Assembly: GCF_025717005.1 (NCBI RefSeq)
Contig: NZ_JAOVZU010000009.1
Location: 62,001 to 126,000 of the forward strand
Direction: 5' to 3'
DNA from: Actinotalea endophytica
GTDB lineage: Bacteria > Actinomycetota > Actinomycetes > Actinomycetales > Cellulomonadaceae
Length of the DNA stretch: 64,000 bases
The notes under the pieces are model-generated. The model was not told where the DNA came from. It worked only from the letters and a program-made list of their open reading frames with translations, and did no database searches. How positions within the stretch are numbered: the stretch's first letter is position 1; each line of letters starts with the position of its first letter. This document shows, piece by piece, positions 1 to 9,071 of the stretch. The translations under genes and the position numbers were made by a program.

Positions 1-677
1 GGCGGGCCGTGATCGACGAGCGGCTCCGCATCGCGCGCGAGCTGCACGACGTGCTCGCCCACAACCTGACGCTCGTCAACGCCCAGGCGTCGGTCGCCGA
101 GTACCTGATGCACCAGGACGCGGACGCCGCGGCCGAGGCCTTGCGCGGGATCAGCCGGCACACCGCGCAGGCGATCACCGACCTGCGGGCGACCGTGGGT
201 CTGCTCAGGCGCGACGGCGAGGACGAGCCCGCCGGCGAGGACCGTGGACCGGTCCCGGGCCTGGCCCGGCTGGCGGGCCTGGTCGACGACCTGGCGTCGA
301 CCGGGGCCGAGATCGAGCTCGAGGTGAGCGGGGCTCCGGTGGAGCTCGACGAGCTCGCCGACCTCGCCGCCTACCGGATCGTCCAGGAGGCGCTGACCAA
401 CGCGATGAAGCACGCCCCGGACGCGCCCGTCACCGTGCGCCTCGCCTGGACGGACGGCGGTCTGGAGATCCGGGTGGTCAACGCCGCCCCGCCGCGGCCC
501 GCGGGCCCGGCCCCGGGGACCGGGCACGGGCTGCTCGGGATGCGCGAGCGGGCCCGTGCCGCGGGTGGGACGTTCACCGTGTCGCAGGAGTCGGGCGGCT
601 CGTTCTCGGTGGCCGCATCGCTCCCGGCGCCCGGGCGGTCCCGTGCTGCGGCCGGCGACGAGAAGGGGACGACATGA
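1..677 (+). CDS. Sensor histidine kinase, NarL/DesK type (5' end outside window)
   Basis: Cytoplasmic kinase core of a two-component sensor; the frame is open at the left edge, so the sensor part is missing. The visible part begins in a HisKA_3 dimerisation box, with ARELHDVLAHN carrying the phospho-accepting His. It continues into a HATPase_c domain with the N box (EALTNAMKHA) and the G box (GHGLLGMRERARAAGG). HisKA_3 kinases pair with LuxR-type response regulators, and exactly such a gene follows with an ATGA overlap, so the pair is cotranslated. The signal sensed cannot be told from this fragment. Confidence 0.93.
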   Translation, partial: RAVIDERLRIARELHDVLAHNLTLVNAQASVAEYLMHQDADAAAEALRGISRHTAQAITDLRATVGLLRRDGEDEPAGEDRGPVPGLARLAGLVDDLASTGAEIELEVSGAPVELDELADLAAYRIVQEALTNAMKHAPDAPVTVRLAWTDGGLEIRVVNAAPPRPAGPAPGTGHGLLGMRERARAAGGTFTVSQESGGSFSVAASLPAPGRSRAAAGDEKGTT

Positions 678-1339
678 CGATCCGCGTGGTGCTCGCCGAC
701 GACCAGGCCCTGCTGCGGGCGACGTTCCGGCTCCTGCTGGACGCGTCCCCGGACGTCGAGGTGGTGGCGGAGGCAGCGACCGGGGCCGAGGCCGTGCGGT
801 GCGCGACGCTCGACCGTCCCGACGTCGTCGTGATGGACATCCGGATGCCGGAGCTGGACGGCATCGAGGCGACCCGGCGGATCTGTGCCGACCCGGCGCT
901 CGCCGGCGTGCGGGTCCTGGTGCTCACGACCTTCGAGGAGGACGACCTGGTGGTGGCCGCCGTGCAGGCGGGTGCGAGCGGCTTCCTCGGCAAGGGCGTG
1001 GAGCCGGCCGGTCTGCTCGACGCCATCCGCACCGTCGCTGCGGGGGAGGAGCTGCTCTCCGCCGTCGCGACGCGTGCCGTGATCCGCCGGGTCGTCGAGC
1101 AGCCGGCCCGACCGCGGGTCGAGGTCCCGGGCGTCGCGGACCTCACCGACCGCGAACGCGAGGTCGTCGCGCTCGTCGCCGCCGGGCTGTCCAACGCAGA
1201 GATCGGCGAGCGCCTGTTCATCAGCCCGGCCACGGCCAAGACCCACGTCAACCGGGCGATGGCGAAGACCGCGGCACGCGACCGCGCGCAGCTGGTGGTG
1301 TTCGCCTACGAGTCGGGCCTCGTGGACCGCAGCGCCTGA
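674..1339 (+). CDS. Response regulator, NarL/LuxR family
   Basis: Partner of the kinase that overlaps it by 4 bases. The receiver domain (about residues 1-120) has the acidic pair D9/D10, the phospho-acceptor D55 in VVVMDIRMPELDG and the late conserved lysine near GKG. A LuxR helix-turn-helix follows (LTDREREVVALVAAGLSNAEIGERL starts near residue 155). At 221 residues it has the normal length. It is a DNA-binding regulator whose targets cannot be deduced; the next genes are on the opposite strand. Confidence 0.95.
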   Translation: MTIRVVLADDQALLRATFRLLLDASPDVEVVAEAATGAEAVRCATLDRPDVVVMDIRMPELDGIEATRRICADPALAGVRVLVLTTFEEDDLVVAAVQAGASGFLGKGVEPAGLLDAIRTVAAGEELLSAVATRAVIRRVVEQPARPRVEVPGVADLTDREREVVALVAAGLSNAEIGERLFISPATAKTHVNRAMAKTAARDRAQLVVFAYESGLVDRSA

Positions 1340-1356
1340 CCGTCGGGGCCGTGCGG

Positions 1357-1836
1357 TCAGTCCTCGGCCGGCAGCACCTCGAACACGGGGTACTGCGCCG
1401 CGACCGCCTCGAAGTCGGCCAGCGGCGCCGCTGGGTCGACCGGGATGTGCGGGCGCCCCCCCCGGCCGGGCTGCCGGGACCGGCGCAGGATCCGCGCGCG
1501 CAACGGGACCGGGACCTCCCGGAGCGTCACGGGGCGCCGGCGTCGGCGGACCAGGACCGCCCGGCCCCCGGCCGCTCGCACGTTGCGCACCCAGTTGCAC
1601 CGCTCGCCGAGCATCGAGACGAGGTACCAGCGCCCGTCCAGGTCGGCCATCCCGAGCGGGAAGGTGGTCGGCCTGCCGGTCGTGCGGCCGGGCACCTCGA
1701 GCGTCACCCATCGTCGAGGCTGCAGGCCCCAGGCGAACACCCTCGCCCACAGCCGGGACAGCCGGGTCGCGGTGCGGTCGGCGCGCTGCCCGGTGTACAT
1801 CCTGCGCAGCGCCGCGTCGGAGATGATCACGCCCAT
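1357..1836 (-). CDS. DUF385 / F420-type nitroreductase-family protein
   Basis: 159-residue protein of the split-barrel family that includes deazaflavin (F420)-dependent nitroreductases and quinone reductases such as Ddn. Diagnostic features are the RWVTLEVPGRTTGRP strand-turn near residues 42-56, DGRWYLVSMLGE near 67-78 and the WVRNVRAAGG element near 82-91. The start (ATG at 1836) lies just inside the end of the upstream tetR gene, a 10-base overlap, so the two are probably cotranscribed and the enzyme is likely controlled by that TetR. The substrate is unknown. The arginine-rich stretch near residues 97-101 is unusual but sits in a loop. Confidence 0.85.
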   Translation of the reverse strand: MGVIISDAALRRMYTGQRADRTATRLSRLWARVFAWGLQPRRWVTLEVPGRTTGRPTTFPLGMADLDGRWYLVSMLGERCNWVRNVRAAGGRAVLVRRRRRPVTLREVPVPLRARILRRSRQPGRGGRPHIPVDPAAPLADFEAVAAQYPVFEVLPAED

Positions 1837-2681
1837 CCGTCCTCCCAGGGTCCGGCGGCGGCGCGTTCGCGGACCGCCGTCATTCGTGCCTCGTCCCACC
1901 GGACGTCCGGGTCCGGCTCCAGGTGGTCGTCCAGGATCCGCGCCGCGAGCAGCGCCGGCTCGGTCCACTCCATCGGGGTCGCGCTGCCGAGGGCCGTGCG
2001 CTGCCTGGTCGTGGTGAGCAGGTCGGGGTCCGCCATGCCACGGACCAGCGCGCCGGTCGAGGCGCAGCCGAGCGCGAACGACAGGCCGCGGAAGGTCTCG
2101 CCGGCGACCAGCCGGTAGCCGACCAGCCCGGCGAACCAGGCGAACACGTCCGCGCGGCGCTCGGTGAAGGCCCGCTCGGTCGCGACGAGCTCGGCGGCGA
2201 CCTGTGCGCGCAGGTCGGCGTCGGCCAGGCCGCTGAAGCTCACGTGCAGCGCGACGTAGGTCCGCCAGCGAGCCGACCGGGCGACCACCGCCGAGTCGGC
2301 GTGCATCACCCGGCGGACCAGGTCGACCACGAGGTCGCGCCGCGACCGCTCGTCCAGCAGCTCCGCGCAGCGCTCGGCGACGTCCCGAGCGGCGTCGGCC
2401 ACGAGCTCGGCGCCCTCGGCCGTGAGCTGCGTCGCCCGGGCGATCTCCAGCAGCAGGTCCCCGAAGAACAGCTCCTTGGTGGGCCAGCGCCGGTAGACGG
2501 ACGCGCGCGAGACGTCCGCCGCCGCGATCACGGCCTCCATGCTCAGGTGCTCGAGGCCCACGGCCAGGCCCTGGGTGTCGATCGCGGCCAGCCCGGCGTC
2601 CAGCATCCGGCGCTCGGTCTGGGCGTCGGAGAGTCGGGGCCGGCGGGAGGCGGTCGCGGGTGTCCCGGAGGGGCTGTTCAT
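1827..2681 (-). CDS. TetR-family transcriptional regulator
   Basis: 284 residues, long for the family because of an N-terminal tail and an extended ligand domain. The TetR helix-turn-helix is at about residues 25-70 (HLSMEAVIAAADVSRASVYRRWPTKELFF). The rest is a helical ligand-binding domain with no recognisable effector signature. It precedes and overlaps the DUF385 gene and faces the phosphotransferase gene across a 185-base gap containing a weak palindrome, so autoregulation and control of the DUF385 partner are likely but unproven. Confidence 0.92.
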   Translation of the reverse strand: MNSPSGTPATASRRPRLSDAQTERRMLDAGLAAIDTQGLAVGLEHLSMEAVIAAADVSRASVYRRWPTKELFFGDLLLEIARATQLTAEGAELVADAARDVAERCAELLDERSRRDLVVDLVRRVMHADSAVVARSARWRTYVALHVSFSGLADADLRAQVAAELVATERAFTERRADVFAWFAGLVGYRLVAGETFRGLSFALGCASTGALVRGMADPDLLTTTRQRTALGSATPMEWTEPALLAARILDDHLEPDPDVRWDEARMTAVRERAAAGPWEDGWA

Positions 2682-2695
2682 GCCTCCACCATGCC

Positions 2696-2716
2696 TTGTG
2701 AGACATGATGTATCAA
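2696..2716. promoter_or_regulatory. Possible TetR operator
   Basis: AT-richer stretch 15 bases upstream of the tetR start with the perfect short dyad TGATGTATCA at 2707-2716, preceded by TTGTGAGACA, which only loosely repeats the arm. Its position fits autoregulation. The symmetry is weak, so this is a guess. Confidence 0.35.
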
Positions 2717-2866
2717 TAGTCGTCGTGGTGGCGCGTGGAGCGCGCGACGTCCTCCCGTCCGATCCGCTCGCCGACCGACTGCCGCACGGTGCTAGCGTGC
2801 TCGCCGTCGCTGTGACCGCTCACAGATGTGCGGTCGCCGAGAGACCTGGACCGGGAGAACCGCTCG

Positions 2867-3865
2867 ATGGAGAGCATCACCAAGAACCGCCAGAGCCCGC
2901 AGACCCTGCAGGCCATGATCGAGCGCGCCTACGGCCCGGACCTGGTGCCCACCGGGCCCGAGGACACGTGGCACGAGGAGCTCGGCCACGGCTGGTTCAA
3001 CGTCGCCTACCGGATCACCCTGCGCGACGGCCAGGCCAAGGTCGTCAAGATCGCCCCGCCGCCCGGGGTCGAGGTGATGACCTACGAGCGCGGCGCCATG
3101 GGGATCGAGCTGACGTCGTTGCGGATGATCGCCGAGCAGACCGCCGTCCCGGTCCCGCAGGTGGACTTCGTCGACACCACGCACGAGCTGGTCGACGCCG
3201 ACTACTTCTTCATGCCGTTCGTCGACGGTGACAACTTCGCCGTCGTCCGCGACGCCCTGAGCGACGAGGAGCAGGACCACTACAACCGGGAGCTCGGCGC
3301 CCTGAACCGCGAGCTCAACGCGATCCGCGGCCCGTGGTTCGGTCCGCTCGCCGGTCCCGGCGACCCGTCGTGGCGCGTCGTGTTCGGCGGCATCGTCGAG
3401 GACGTGCTGCACGACGGCGAACGTCGGGGCGTCGACCTCGGCTGGGACTACGGCCTGGTCCGCCGGGTGATCGCCGAGCGGGCCGCCGTGCTCGACGAGG
3501 TCACCGAGCCCCGGTTCATCGAGTGGGACCTGTGGGACGGCAACGCGATGATCCGCGACGGCCGGATCGTCGGCATCATCGACCACGAGCGCGCGCTGTA
3601 CGGCGACCCGCTGATGGAGGCCGGGTTCGTGGCCTCACAGCTGCCGGCGTTCGGCGACTCGGCGGCGTTCATGGCCGGCTACGGCTGGGCCGAGCTCACC
3701 GAGACCGAGCGGCTCCGGCGACAGCTGTACTGCCTGCACCTCGTGCTGGTCATGATGATCGAGACCGACTACCGCGGGCATGCGGACACCACGCAGTACG
3801 ACTGGGCGCGTGAGCGCATGGACGAGGTGATGGCTGCTCTCGGCGTGGCCGCGCCCACGACCTGA
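2867..3865 (+). CDS. Aminoglycoside phosphotransferase-family kinase-like protein
   Basis: 332-residue protein of the APH/choline-kinase fold. The ATP-site lysine is in AKVVKIAPP (near residue 60), the Brenner loop reads FIEWDLWDGNAMIRDG (near 218-233) and the metal-binding IIDHERALYGDPLMEAGF follows. In the Brenner loop the usual H-x-D is W-D, keeping the aspartate and asparagine. The start at 2867 has a GGGAG ribosome site upstream; an in-frame ATG at 2828 has none. The family includes antibiotic kinases, but nothing here shows a drug substrate, so a small-molecule kinase is the safer call. Confidence 0.85.
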   Translation: MESITKNRQSPQTLQAMIERAYGPDLVPTGPEDTWHEELGHGWFNVAYRITLRDGQAKVVKIAPPPGVEVMTYERGAMGIELTSLRMIAEQTAVPVPQVDFVDTTHELVDADYFFMPFVDGDNFAVVRDALSDEEQDHYNRELGALNRELNAIRGPWFGPLAGPGDPSWRVVFGGIVEDVLHDGERRGVDLGWDYGLVRRVIAERAAVLDEVTEPRFIEWDLWDGNAMIRDGRIVGIIDHERALYGDPLMEAGFVASQLPAFGDSAAFMAGYGWAELTETERLRRQLYCLHLVLVMMIETDYRGHADTTQYDWARERMDEVMAALGVAAPTT

Positions 3866-3876
3866 CGGGGCGTCCG

Positions 3877-5250
3877 GTGGCGCGCACCCGCGACCGCGCG
3901 GCAGACCTCGGCACCGCCCCGGTGGGGCGGCTGCTGTGGCACACCTGCTCGCAGACCACGATGTCGGTCGGGGTGTACGGGATCTACGCGCTCACCAACG
4001 CCTGGTTCGTCGCACGCGGCGTCGGCGCGACGGCGCTCGCCGGGGTCAACCTGGTCGCCCCGGTGCTCCTGGTGCTCGGCGCGGTGAGCACCACGGTCGG
4101 CGTGGGCGGTGCGTCCCTGGTCTCGCGTCGGCTCGGGGCCGGCGACCCCGACGGCGCCGGGCGCGCCGCGGGCAACGCGTTCGTGGTCTTCTGGTCCGCT
4201 GCGCTCGCGATCACCGTCGTCGGGCTGCTCGCGATCGAGCCGCTGCTCACCGCGCTCGGTGCGCGAGGCGAGGCGCGTGGCTACGCACGCGACTACGCCG
4301 TCGTGCTGCTCGCCGGTGCGATCACCGCGACGGGCTTCTCCAGCCTCGTGCGCGCCGAGGGGCGCATGCGGTTCTCGACCATGCTGTGGGTCGTCCCGGT
4401 GCTGGTGCAGATCGCGCTCGACCCGCTGCTCATCTGGGGCCTGCACCTCGGGGTCCGCGGTGCAGCGCTGGGCACCGTCGGCGGTCAGGCGGTCTCGGCC
4501 GGGATGAGCATGTGGTTCTTCTTCGTCCAGCGTGACCGGCCGTACCGGGTCGGTCGGGCGGAGCTGCGCCCGCACGGCCCCACCACCCGCGAGGTCGTCA
4601 CGCTCGGCGCCCCGTCGTTCCTCAGCGGCTTCGGCGCGACCGTGCTGGTCGGCCTGGTCAACAACCTCGTGGTCGCGACCGGCGGGACCGTGGCGCTCGC
4701 GGCCTACGCCGTGGCGGCGCGGGTGCAGACGTTCCTCGGGATGCCGCAGGTCGGGATCACCCAGGGTGTGCAGCCGCTGATCGGGTACAACGCGGGCGCC
4801 GGGCACTGGGCCCGGGCGGTGCGGGCCCGCGCGCTCGGGCTCCGGGCCACCGTCGGGTACGGCGCGCTGGCAGCCCTCGTCGCCGCTGTGCTCGCAGGGC
4901 CGCTGGTCGGGGTCTTCGTGTCCGACCCGGAGATCGCCGCCGACGGGGTGGTCGCGCTGCGGATCACGACGCTCGGGCTGGTCGCCGCGGGCGTGGTCCC
5001 GGTCGCCGCGGCGGCCTTCCAGGCGCTGGGCCAGGCGCGGCCCGCCTATGCGCTGTCGATCGGCACCCTGGTCGCGATCAAGATCCCGCTCGTCCTCGTC
5101 GGCGCGCGGTTCGGGCCCACCGGTGTCTGGGTGGCGCTGGCGGCGGGCGAGGCCGTGGCGGCCGTCGCCGCGGTGGCCGTGCTCCGGCGTGCGGGGCGGG
5201 TCGGGGAGCCCGCGGTGCTGCCCGCGACGGGCACCCGGGAGTCGCGTTGA
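3877..5250 (+). CDS. MATE-family multidrug/Na+ antiporter
   Basis: 457 residues with about 12 hydrophobic segments in two homologous halves, as expected for MATE exporters. The two halves both show the family pattern (VNLVAPVLLVLGAVSTTVGVGGASLVSRRLG early; AAYAVAARVQTFLGMPQVGITQGVQPLIGYNAG in the second half). These inner-membrane proteins export cationic drugs or metabolites using an ion gradient. GTG start, 11 bases after the phosphotransferase stop, so the two may share a transcript. It is convergent with the next gene, 13 bases away. Confidence 0.93.
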   Translation: MARTRDRAADLGTAPVGRLLWHTCSQTTMSVGVYGIYALTNAWFVARGVGATALAGVNLVAPVLLVLGAVSTTVGVGGASLVSRRLGAGDPDGAGRAAGNAFVVFWSAALAITVVGLLAIEPLLTALGARGEARGYARDYAVVLLAGAITATGFSSLVRAEGRMRFSTMLWVVPVLVQIALDPLLIWGLHLGVRGAALGTVGGQAVSAGMSMWFFFVQRDRPYRVGRAELRPHGPTTREVVTLGAPSFLSGFGATVLVGLVNNLVVATGGTVALAAYAVAARVQTFLGMPQVGITQGVQPLIGYNAGAGHWARAVRARALGLRATVGYGALAALVAAVLAGPLVGVFVSDPEIAADGVVALRITTLGLVAAGVVPVAAAAFQALGQARPAYALSIGTLVAIKIPLVLVGARFGPTGVWVALAAGEAVAAVAAVAVLRRAGRVGEPAVLPATGTRESR

Positions 5251-5263
5251 CGGCCCAGGACAC

Positions 5264-6010
5264 CTAGTCGGGCGCTGCCTCGACCCCGAGCGGGGCCGGG
5301 CTCGCGCGCCAGGAGAGTCGCGCCACCAGCACGGCGATCAGCAGCGCGAAGGCGAGGGCCATCCGGCCGTCGCCCCAGCCCAGGCCGCCGACCTCGGTCG
5401 ACTTGCCGGTCCAGTCCGCGACCGAGGCGCCGAGCGGGCGGGTGAGCACGTAGGCCGTCCAGAACGCGGCGACCGGGTTCCAGTGCCACCACCGGTAGCC
5501 GATCGCCGGCACGCAGATCGCCGCCGCGAACAGCAGGACCGAGCCTGCGTAGCCCAGGTGCAGGGTCACCGCGGTCAGGTCGCCCACGGCGGTGCCGGTC
5601 GCGAAGGTCGCCGCGACCGCCGCCCAGTAGAACAGCTCGCGCCGCCAGGTGGTCACCGCGTGCACCGAGAGGGTCTCCTCGACGCGCCACCACAGCCAGA
5701 AGACGCCCGCGAGGACCGCGCCGTAGCCCAGGCTCGACACCAGGTACGGGACGCCGAGCACGACGTGCACGACGTCGGCGGCCATCGTGCCGAAGATGCC
5801 GACCATGACCACGGCGAGCCAGTACGCCCAGGGCGTGTAGCGACCGCGCGCGAGCTGGACCGCGAGGGCCGCGGCGAATGCGACGAACCCGGCCAGCACC
5901 GCGACCACCGGGTTGATCGCGAGCACGAGGTAGTCCGAGGCGGACTCGCCGAGCGCCGTCGACAGGCCCTTGATCACCCAGAACGCGGTCGAGATCTCGG
6001 CGACGCGCAC
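5264..6010 (-). CDS. COG4705-family multi-pass membrane protein
   Basis: About 248 residues with eight or so hydrophobic segments. The family signature EISTAFWVIKGLSTALGES near the N-terminus and the internal repeat with SVADWTGKS suggest the tandem-repeat COG4705 fold. Function is unknown. I chose the GTG at 6010, where homology appears to begin, with a G-rich ribosome site upstream. An ATG at 6187 stays in frame but would add 59 low-complexity residues encoded partly by a 12-base tandem repeat (6027-6054), has no ribosome site, and leaves only 36 bases to the divergent arsR gene. Confidence 0.8.
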   Translation of the reverse strand: MRVAEISTAFWVIKGLSTALGESASDYLVLAINPVVAVLAGFVAFAAALAVQLARGRYTPWAYWLAVVMVGIFGTMAADVVHVVLGVPYLVSSLGYGAVLAGVFWLWWRVEETLSVHAVTTWRRELFYWAAVAATFATGTAVGDLTAVTLHLGYAGSVLLFAAAICVPAIGYRWWHWNPVAAFWTAYVLTRPLGASVADWTGKSTEVGGLGWGDGRMALAFALLIAVLVARLSWRASPAPLGVEAAPD

Positions 6011-6171
6011 CGCGGTCGACCCCCACGAGGACGACCAGGAGGACGACCAGGAGGTCGACCGGGCGGACGACCGGGCGGACGGGGGCGGTGAGGTCGGCAC
6101 GCAGGCATGCTGCGGGCCGGACCTTGGGATTGCCTGGGAGCTCGTCGGCAGGCGACCGCCGGGTGCGTCAG

Positions 6172-6206
6172 TTGAAGAAGTATTCATGTTGTAAAGTTCG
6201 TAGATC
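6172..6206. promoter_or_regulatory. Possible ArsR operator/promoter island
   Basis: The only AT-rich stretch near the arsR start. It contains the inverted repeat TGAA-N6-TTCA (6173-6186), the kind of half-site arrangement used by several ArsR/SmtB regulators, followed by further A/T-rich sequence up to the ribosome site GGAGG at 6214. It lies between the COG4705 gene and arsR, so it could serve both directions. Confidence 0.4.
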
Positions 6207-6223
6207 GTCGATCGGAGGTGCGC

Positions 6224-6619
6224 GTGCCGGAGGTCTACCGGGCCAAGGCCGAGCTGTTCCGCACGCTGGGCCACCCCGCTCGGATCCGCATCCTCGAGCT
6301 GCTCGCCGAGCGCGACCGCCCCGTCCACGAGCTGCTCGCCGCGATCGACATCGAGGCGTCGAACCTGTCCCAGCAGCTGGCCGTCCTGCGCCGCGCCGGG
6401 CTCGTGGACCACCGGCGCGAGGGCGCCGAGGTCGTCTACGCCGCGAGCGTGCCCGGTGTCGCGGAGCTGCTGCGGGTCGCCCGCGCCCTGCTCGCCGACA
6501 TCCTCGCCGACCAGGCGAGCCTGCGGGACGAGCTGGTCGCCGCACCGGGACCGGCCGAGCCCGCTCCTGACGGCGAACCGCCCGCCGTCGGCCACGCTGC
6601 GGAGGCGGTGCCCGAGTGA
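6224..6619 (+). CDS. ArsR-family transcriptional regulator (leads the Ehr operon)
   Basis: 131-residue winged-helix repressor: FRTLGHPARIRILELLAE is the first helix pair, IEASNLSQQLAVLRRAGLVDHRR the recognition helix and wing. It contains no cysteine at all, so the classical metal or arsenite thiol sites are absent. The C-terminal tail is Pro/Ala/Glu-rich. GTG at 6224 was chosen over the in-frame GTG at 6218 because GGAGG ends at 6218. It overlaps the next gene by 4 bases. In M. tuberculosis the ArsR protein Rv0081 heads the same gene order and is a hypoxia regulator, so an oxygen- or redox-linked role is a reasonable inference. Confidence 0.93.
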   Translation: MPEVYRAKAELFRTLGHPARIRILELLAERDRPVHELLAAIDIEASNLSQQLAVLRRAGLVDHRREGAEVVYAASVPGVAELLRVARALLADILADQASLRDELVAAPGPAEPAPDGEPPAVGHAAEAVPE

Positions 6620-7107
6620 GCTGGCGGTCGCTGGCCGGACTGATCCGGCGGACCGGCACCGTCGCCGAACCTGCACCACCCCTGCCCGAGGCCGAGCCGG
6701 CGGGAGCCGCGGGCGTGCTCGGCGGGTCGCTGCAGATCCGGCACGTCGACGCCGGCTCGTGCAACGGGTGCGAGATCGAGCTCGGCGCCGCGTTCGGTCC
6801 GGTGTACGACGCCGAGCGCTACGGTGCGCGGCTGGTCGCCTCGCCGCGTCACGCGGACGCCGTCCTGGTCACCGGTGCGGTCACCCGGAACATGGCCGAG
6901 CCGCTCCGCCTCACCGTCCGGGCCACGCCCGAGCCGCGGCTCGTCATCGCGATGGGGGACTGCGCACGCGGCTGCGGCCCGTTCCGCGACGGCTACGGCG
7001 TCGTGGGCGGCGCCGACGACGTGGTGCCCGTCGACGCCGAGATCCCCGGGTGCCCGCCCGAACCGGCCGCCGTGGTCGAGGCGCTGCGCCGGGTGACCGG
7101 TCGATGA
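6616..7107 (+). CDS. Hydrogenase/complex I small subunit (HycG/NuoB-like)
   Basis: 163-residue electron-transfer subunit of a group 4 hydrogenase-related complex, on the cytoplasmic face of the membrane. The proximal 4Fe-4S ligands appear intact: C49 and C52 in SCNGCEIE, C116 (or C120) in GDCARGCGPF and C146 in PGCPP. About 40 N-terminal residues before the core are Pro/Ala-rich. It overlaps arsR by 4 bases upstream and the antiporter-like gene by 4 bases downstream. The intact cluster contrasts with the degenerate large subunit encoded at the operon end. Confidence 0.92.
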   Translation: MSWRSLAGLIRRTGTVAEPAPPLPEAEPAGAAGVLGGSLQIRHVDAGSCNGCEIELGAAFGPVYDAERYGARLVASPRHADAVLVTGAVTRNMAEPLRLTVRATPEPRLVIAMGDCARGCGPFRDGYGVVGGADDVVPVDAEIPGCPPEPAAVVEALRRVTGR

Positions 7108-9071
7108 CCCCGCTGTGGGTGCAGGCCGCTGCGGCGCTGCTCGCGGTGCTCCTCGCCGTCGTCGCCCCCGCCCGGCTGCGCGGTCGGCTCGCCGGCGCCG
7201 CATGTGCCGTGACGGCGGGTGCCGGCGTGTGGGGAGGCGCCCAGGCCATGGCCGGTGGTGCGGGCGTGCTCGTGGTCGGCACCGCGCTGCCGGGCGTCTC
7301 GATGACCTTCGCGCCCGACCGGCTCGGGGGTCTGTTCATCATCCTCGCCGGCGGGGTCGGCGTGGTCGCGTCGGTGTACGGGATCGGCTACGCGGCCTGG
7401 GCGGCACGGACCACCTGGGCCGGGTTCGCGGTGCTCCTGCTCGGCATGCAGCTCGTGCCCGCGGCCGGGGACGTGCTGGGCTTCCTGCTCCCCTGGGAGC
7501 TGATGGCCGGCGGGTCCGCGGTGCTCGTCCTGGCCGAGCACCGGACCAGGCCGAGCGCGCGGCCGGCCGGGGTCTGGTACACGGTCATGACGCACCTCAG
7601 CCTGGTCACGATCCTGGGTGGCTTCGCGCTGCTCGTCGTCGCCACCGGCGGTCAGGACTTCGCCACGCTCGCCACCGCGGACCCGGCGGCCTCCGGAGCC
7701 GCGTTCGTGCTGCTCACCCTCGGGTTCGCGGCCAAGGCGGGGCTGGTCCCGCTGCACGTCTGGCTGCCGCGGGCGCACCCCGAGGCGCCGAGCCACGCCT
7801 CGGCCGCGATGAGTGCCGCGATGGTCAAGATGGGGCTGTACGGGCTCCTCCTGGTGACCGTGCGGCTGCTGCCAGGTGGCCCGGCCTGGTGGGCCTGGAC
7901 GCTGATCGGGCTCGGTGCCGTCTCCGCGGTCTACGGGATCCTGCAGGCGGGCGTCGCGTCCGACCTGAAGCGGCTGCTCGCGTACTCGACGACCGAGAAC
8001 CTCGGCCTCATGGTGCTCGCGCTCGGCGTCGCGCTGCTGCTGCGCCCGGCGGCGCCGGTCGCGTCGGCCACCGCGCTGCTCGCGTGCCTGCTGCTCGCGG
8101 TGAGCCACGCAGCGTTCAAGACCACGTTGTTCCTCGGTGCCGGCTCGGTGCTGCACGCGACCGGGGAGCGTGACCTGGACCGGCTCGGGGGCCTGGTGCA
8201 CACCATGCCGTGGACGGCCACCACGTTCGCGATCGGTGCGCTCGGCGCCGCGGCCCTGCCGCTGACCGGCGGGTTCGTCGCCGAGTGGGTCCTGCTGCAG
8301 GCCCTGGTTCGTGGCGGCGAGACGGTCGACCGCACGGTCACCGTCGCGACCCCGCTCGCCATCGGGGTGGTGGCGCTGACCGCCGGGCTCGCGCTGCTGA
8401 CGTTCGTGAAGGCCTTCGGCATCGGCTTCCTCGCACGGCCGCGCACACCCGGCACCCAGCGGGCGCACCGCGCTCCTGTGTCGATGCGGGCCGGCATGGT
8501 CGCAGCTGCGGCCGCGGTGGTCGCGCTCGGGGTGGCACCCGGTCCGGTCGCGGTCGCCCTGGCGCGCGCGGTGGACGTCCCGGTCACGAGCACCGGGGTC
8601 GCCGGGATCGCGCTGCCCGGTGCCGGGCCCGTGCTCGACCCCGCGCTGGTGGCCGCGCTCGGCCTCGGCCTGACGGTGCCGGTGGTGGCCGCCGTGCTGG
8701 TCGCCGCGCGCCGCGCGCCGCGCGTGGTGGAGGTGCCCGCGTGGGGCTGCGGTGCGGTGCGCGACGACCCCCGGGTGCAGTACACGGCGACCTCGTACGC
8801 CGAGCCGTTGCTGCGGGTGTTCGACGACGCGCTGCAGCCCGAGCGCGACGTCGAGGTGACCCACATCGCCGAGTCGCGGTACCTGGCGGCCCGCGTCGCG
8901 TACCGCCAGGAGCTGTCCGACGTGGTCGAGACCCGGCTCTACCGGCCGGTGCTGCGCGCGGTCGACGTCGTGGCCGACCGGGTCCGGCGGGTGCACAACG
9001 GCTCGGTGTCGCGGTACCTGACGTTCGCGTTCGGTGCGCTCGTGGCCGTCCTGGTGGTGGTCGCCCGATGA
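7104..9071 (+). CDS. Antiporter-like membrane subunit (HyfB/NuoL-like)
   Basis: 655-residue proton-conducting membrane subunit with about 14-16 hydrophobic segments. It keeps residues linked to ion pumping in this family: E132 in LLPWELMAGG, K211 in FAAKAGLVPLHVWLP, and the HPEAPSHASAAMSA loop with a further lysine in MVKMG. The C-terminal extension (about residues 550-640) resembles the HyfB tail with VQYTATSYAEPLLRVF. The operon continues with a 4-base overlap. The retained residues argue that the complex still moves ions. Confidence 0.93.
   Translation: MTPLWVQAAAALLAVLLAVVAPARLRGRLAGAACAVTAGAGVWGGAQAMAGGAGVLVVGTALPGVSMTFAPDRLGGLFIILAGGVGVVASVYGIGYAAWAARTTWAGFAVLLLGMQLVPAAGDVLGFLLPWELMAGGSAVLVLAEHRTRPSARPAGVWYTVMTHLSLVTILGGFALLVVATGGQDFATLATADPAASGAAFVLLTLGFAAKAGLVPLHVWLPRAHPEAPSHASAAMSAAMVKMGLYGLLLVTVRLLPGGPAWWAWTLIGLGAVSAVYGILQAGVASDLKRLLAYSTTENLGLMVLALGVALLLRPAAPVASATALLACLLLAVSHAAFKTTLFLGAGSVLHATGERDLDRLGGLVHTMPWTATTFAIGALGAAALPLTGGFVAEWVLLQALVRGGETVDRTVTVATPLAIGVVALTAGLALLTFVKAFGIGFLARPRTPGTQRAHRAPVSMRAGMVAAAAAVVALGVAPGPVAVALARAVDVPVTSTGVAGIALPGAGPVLDPALVAALGLGLTVPVVAAVLVAARRAPRVVEVPAWGCGAVRDDPRVQYTATSYAEPLLRVFDDALQPERDVEVTHIAESRYLAARVAYRQELSDVVETRLYRPVLRAVDVVADRVRRVHNGSVSRYLTFAFGALVAVLVVVAR

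Noticed and set aside
6010-6187. N-terminal extension of the COG4705 protein
   Set aside because: Low-complexity residues from a 12-base repeat, no ribosome site, and it would leave no room for the divergent promoter.
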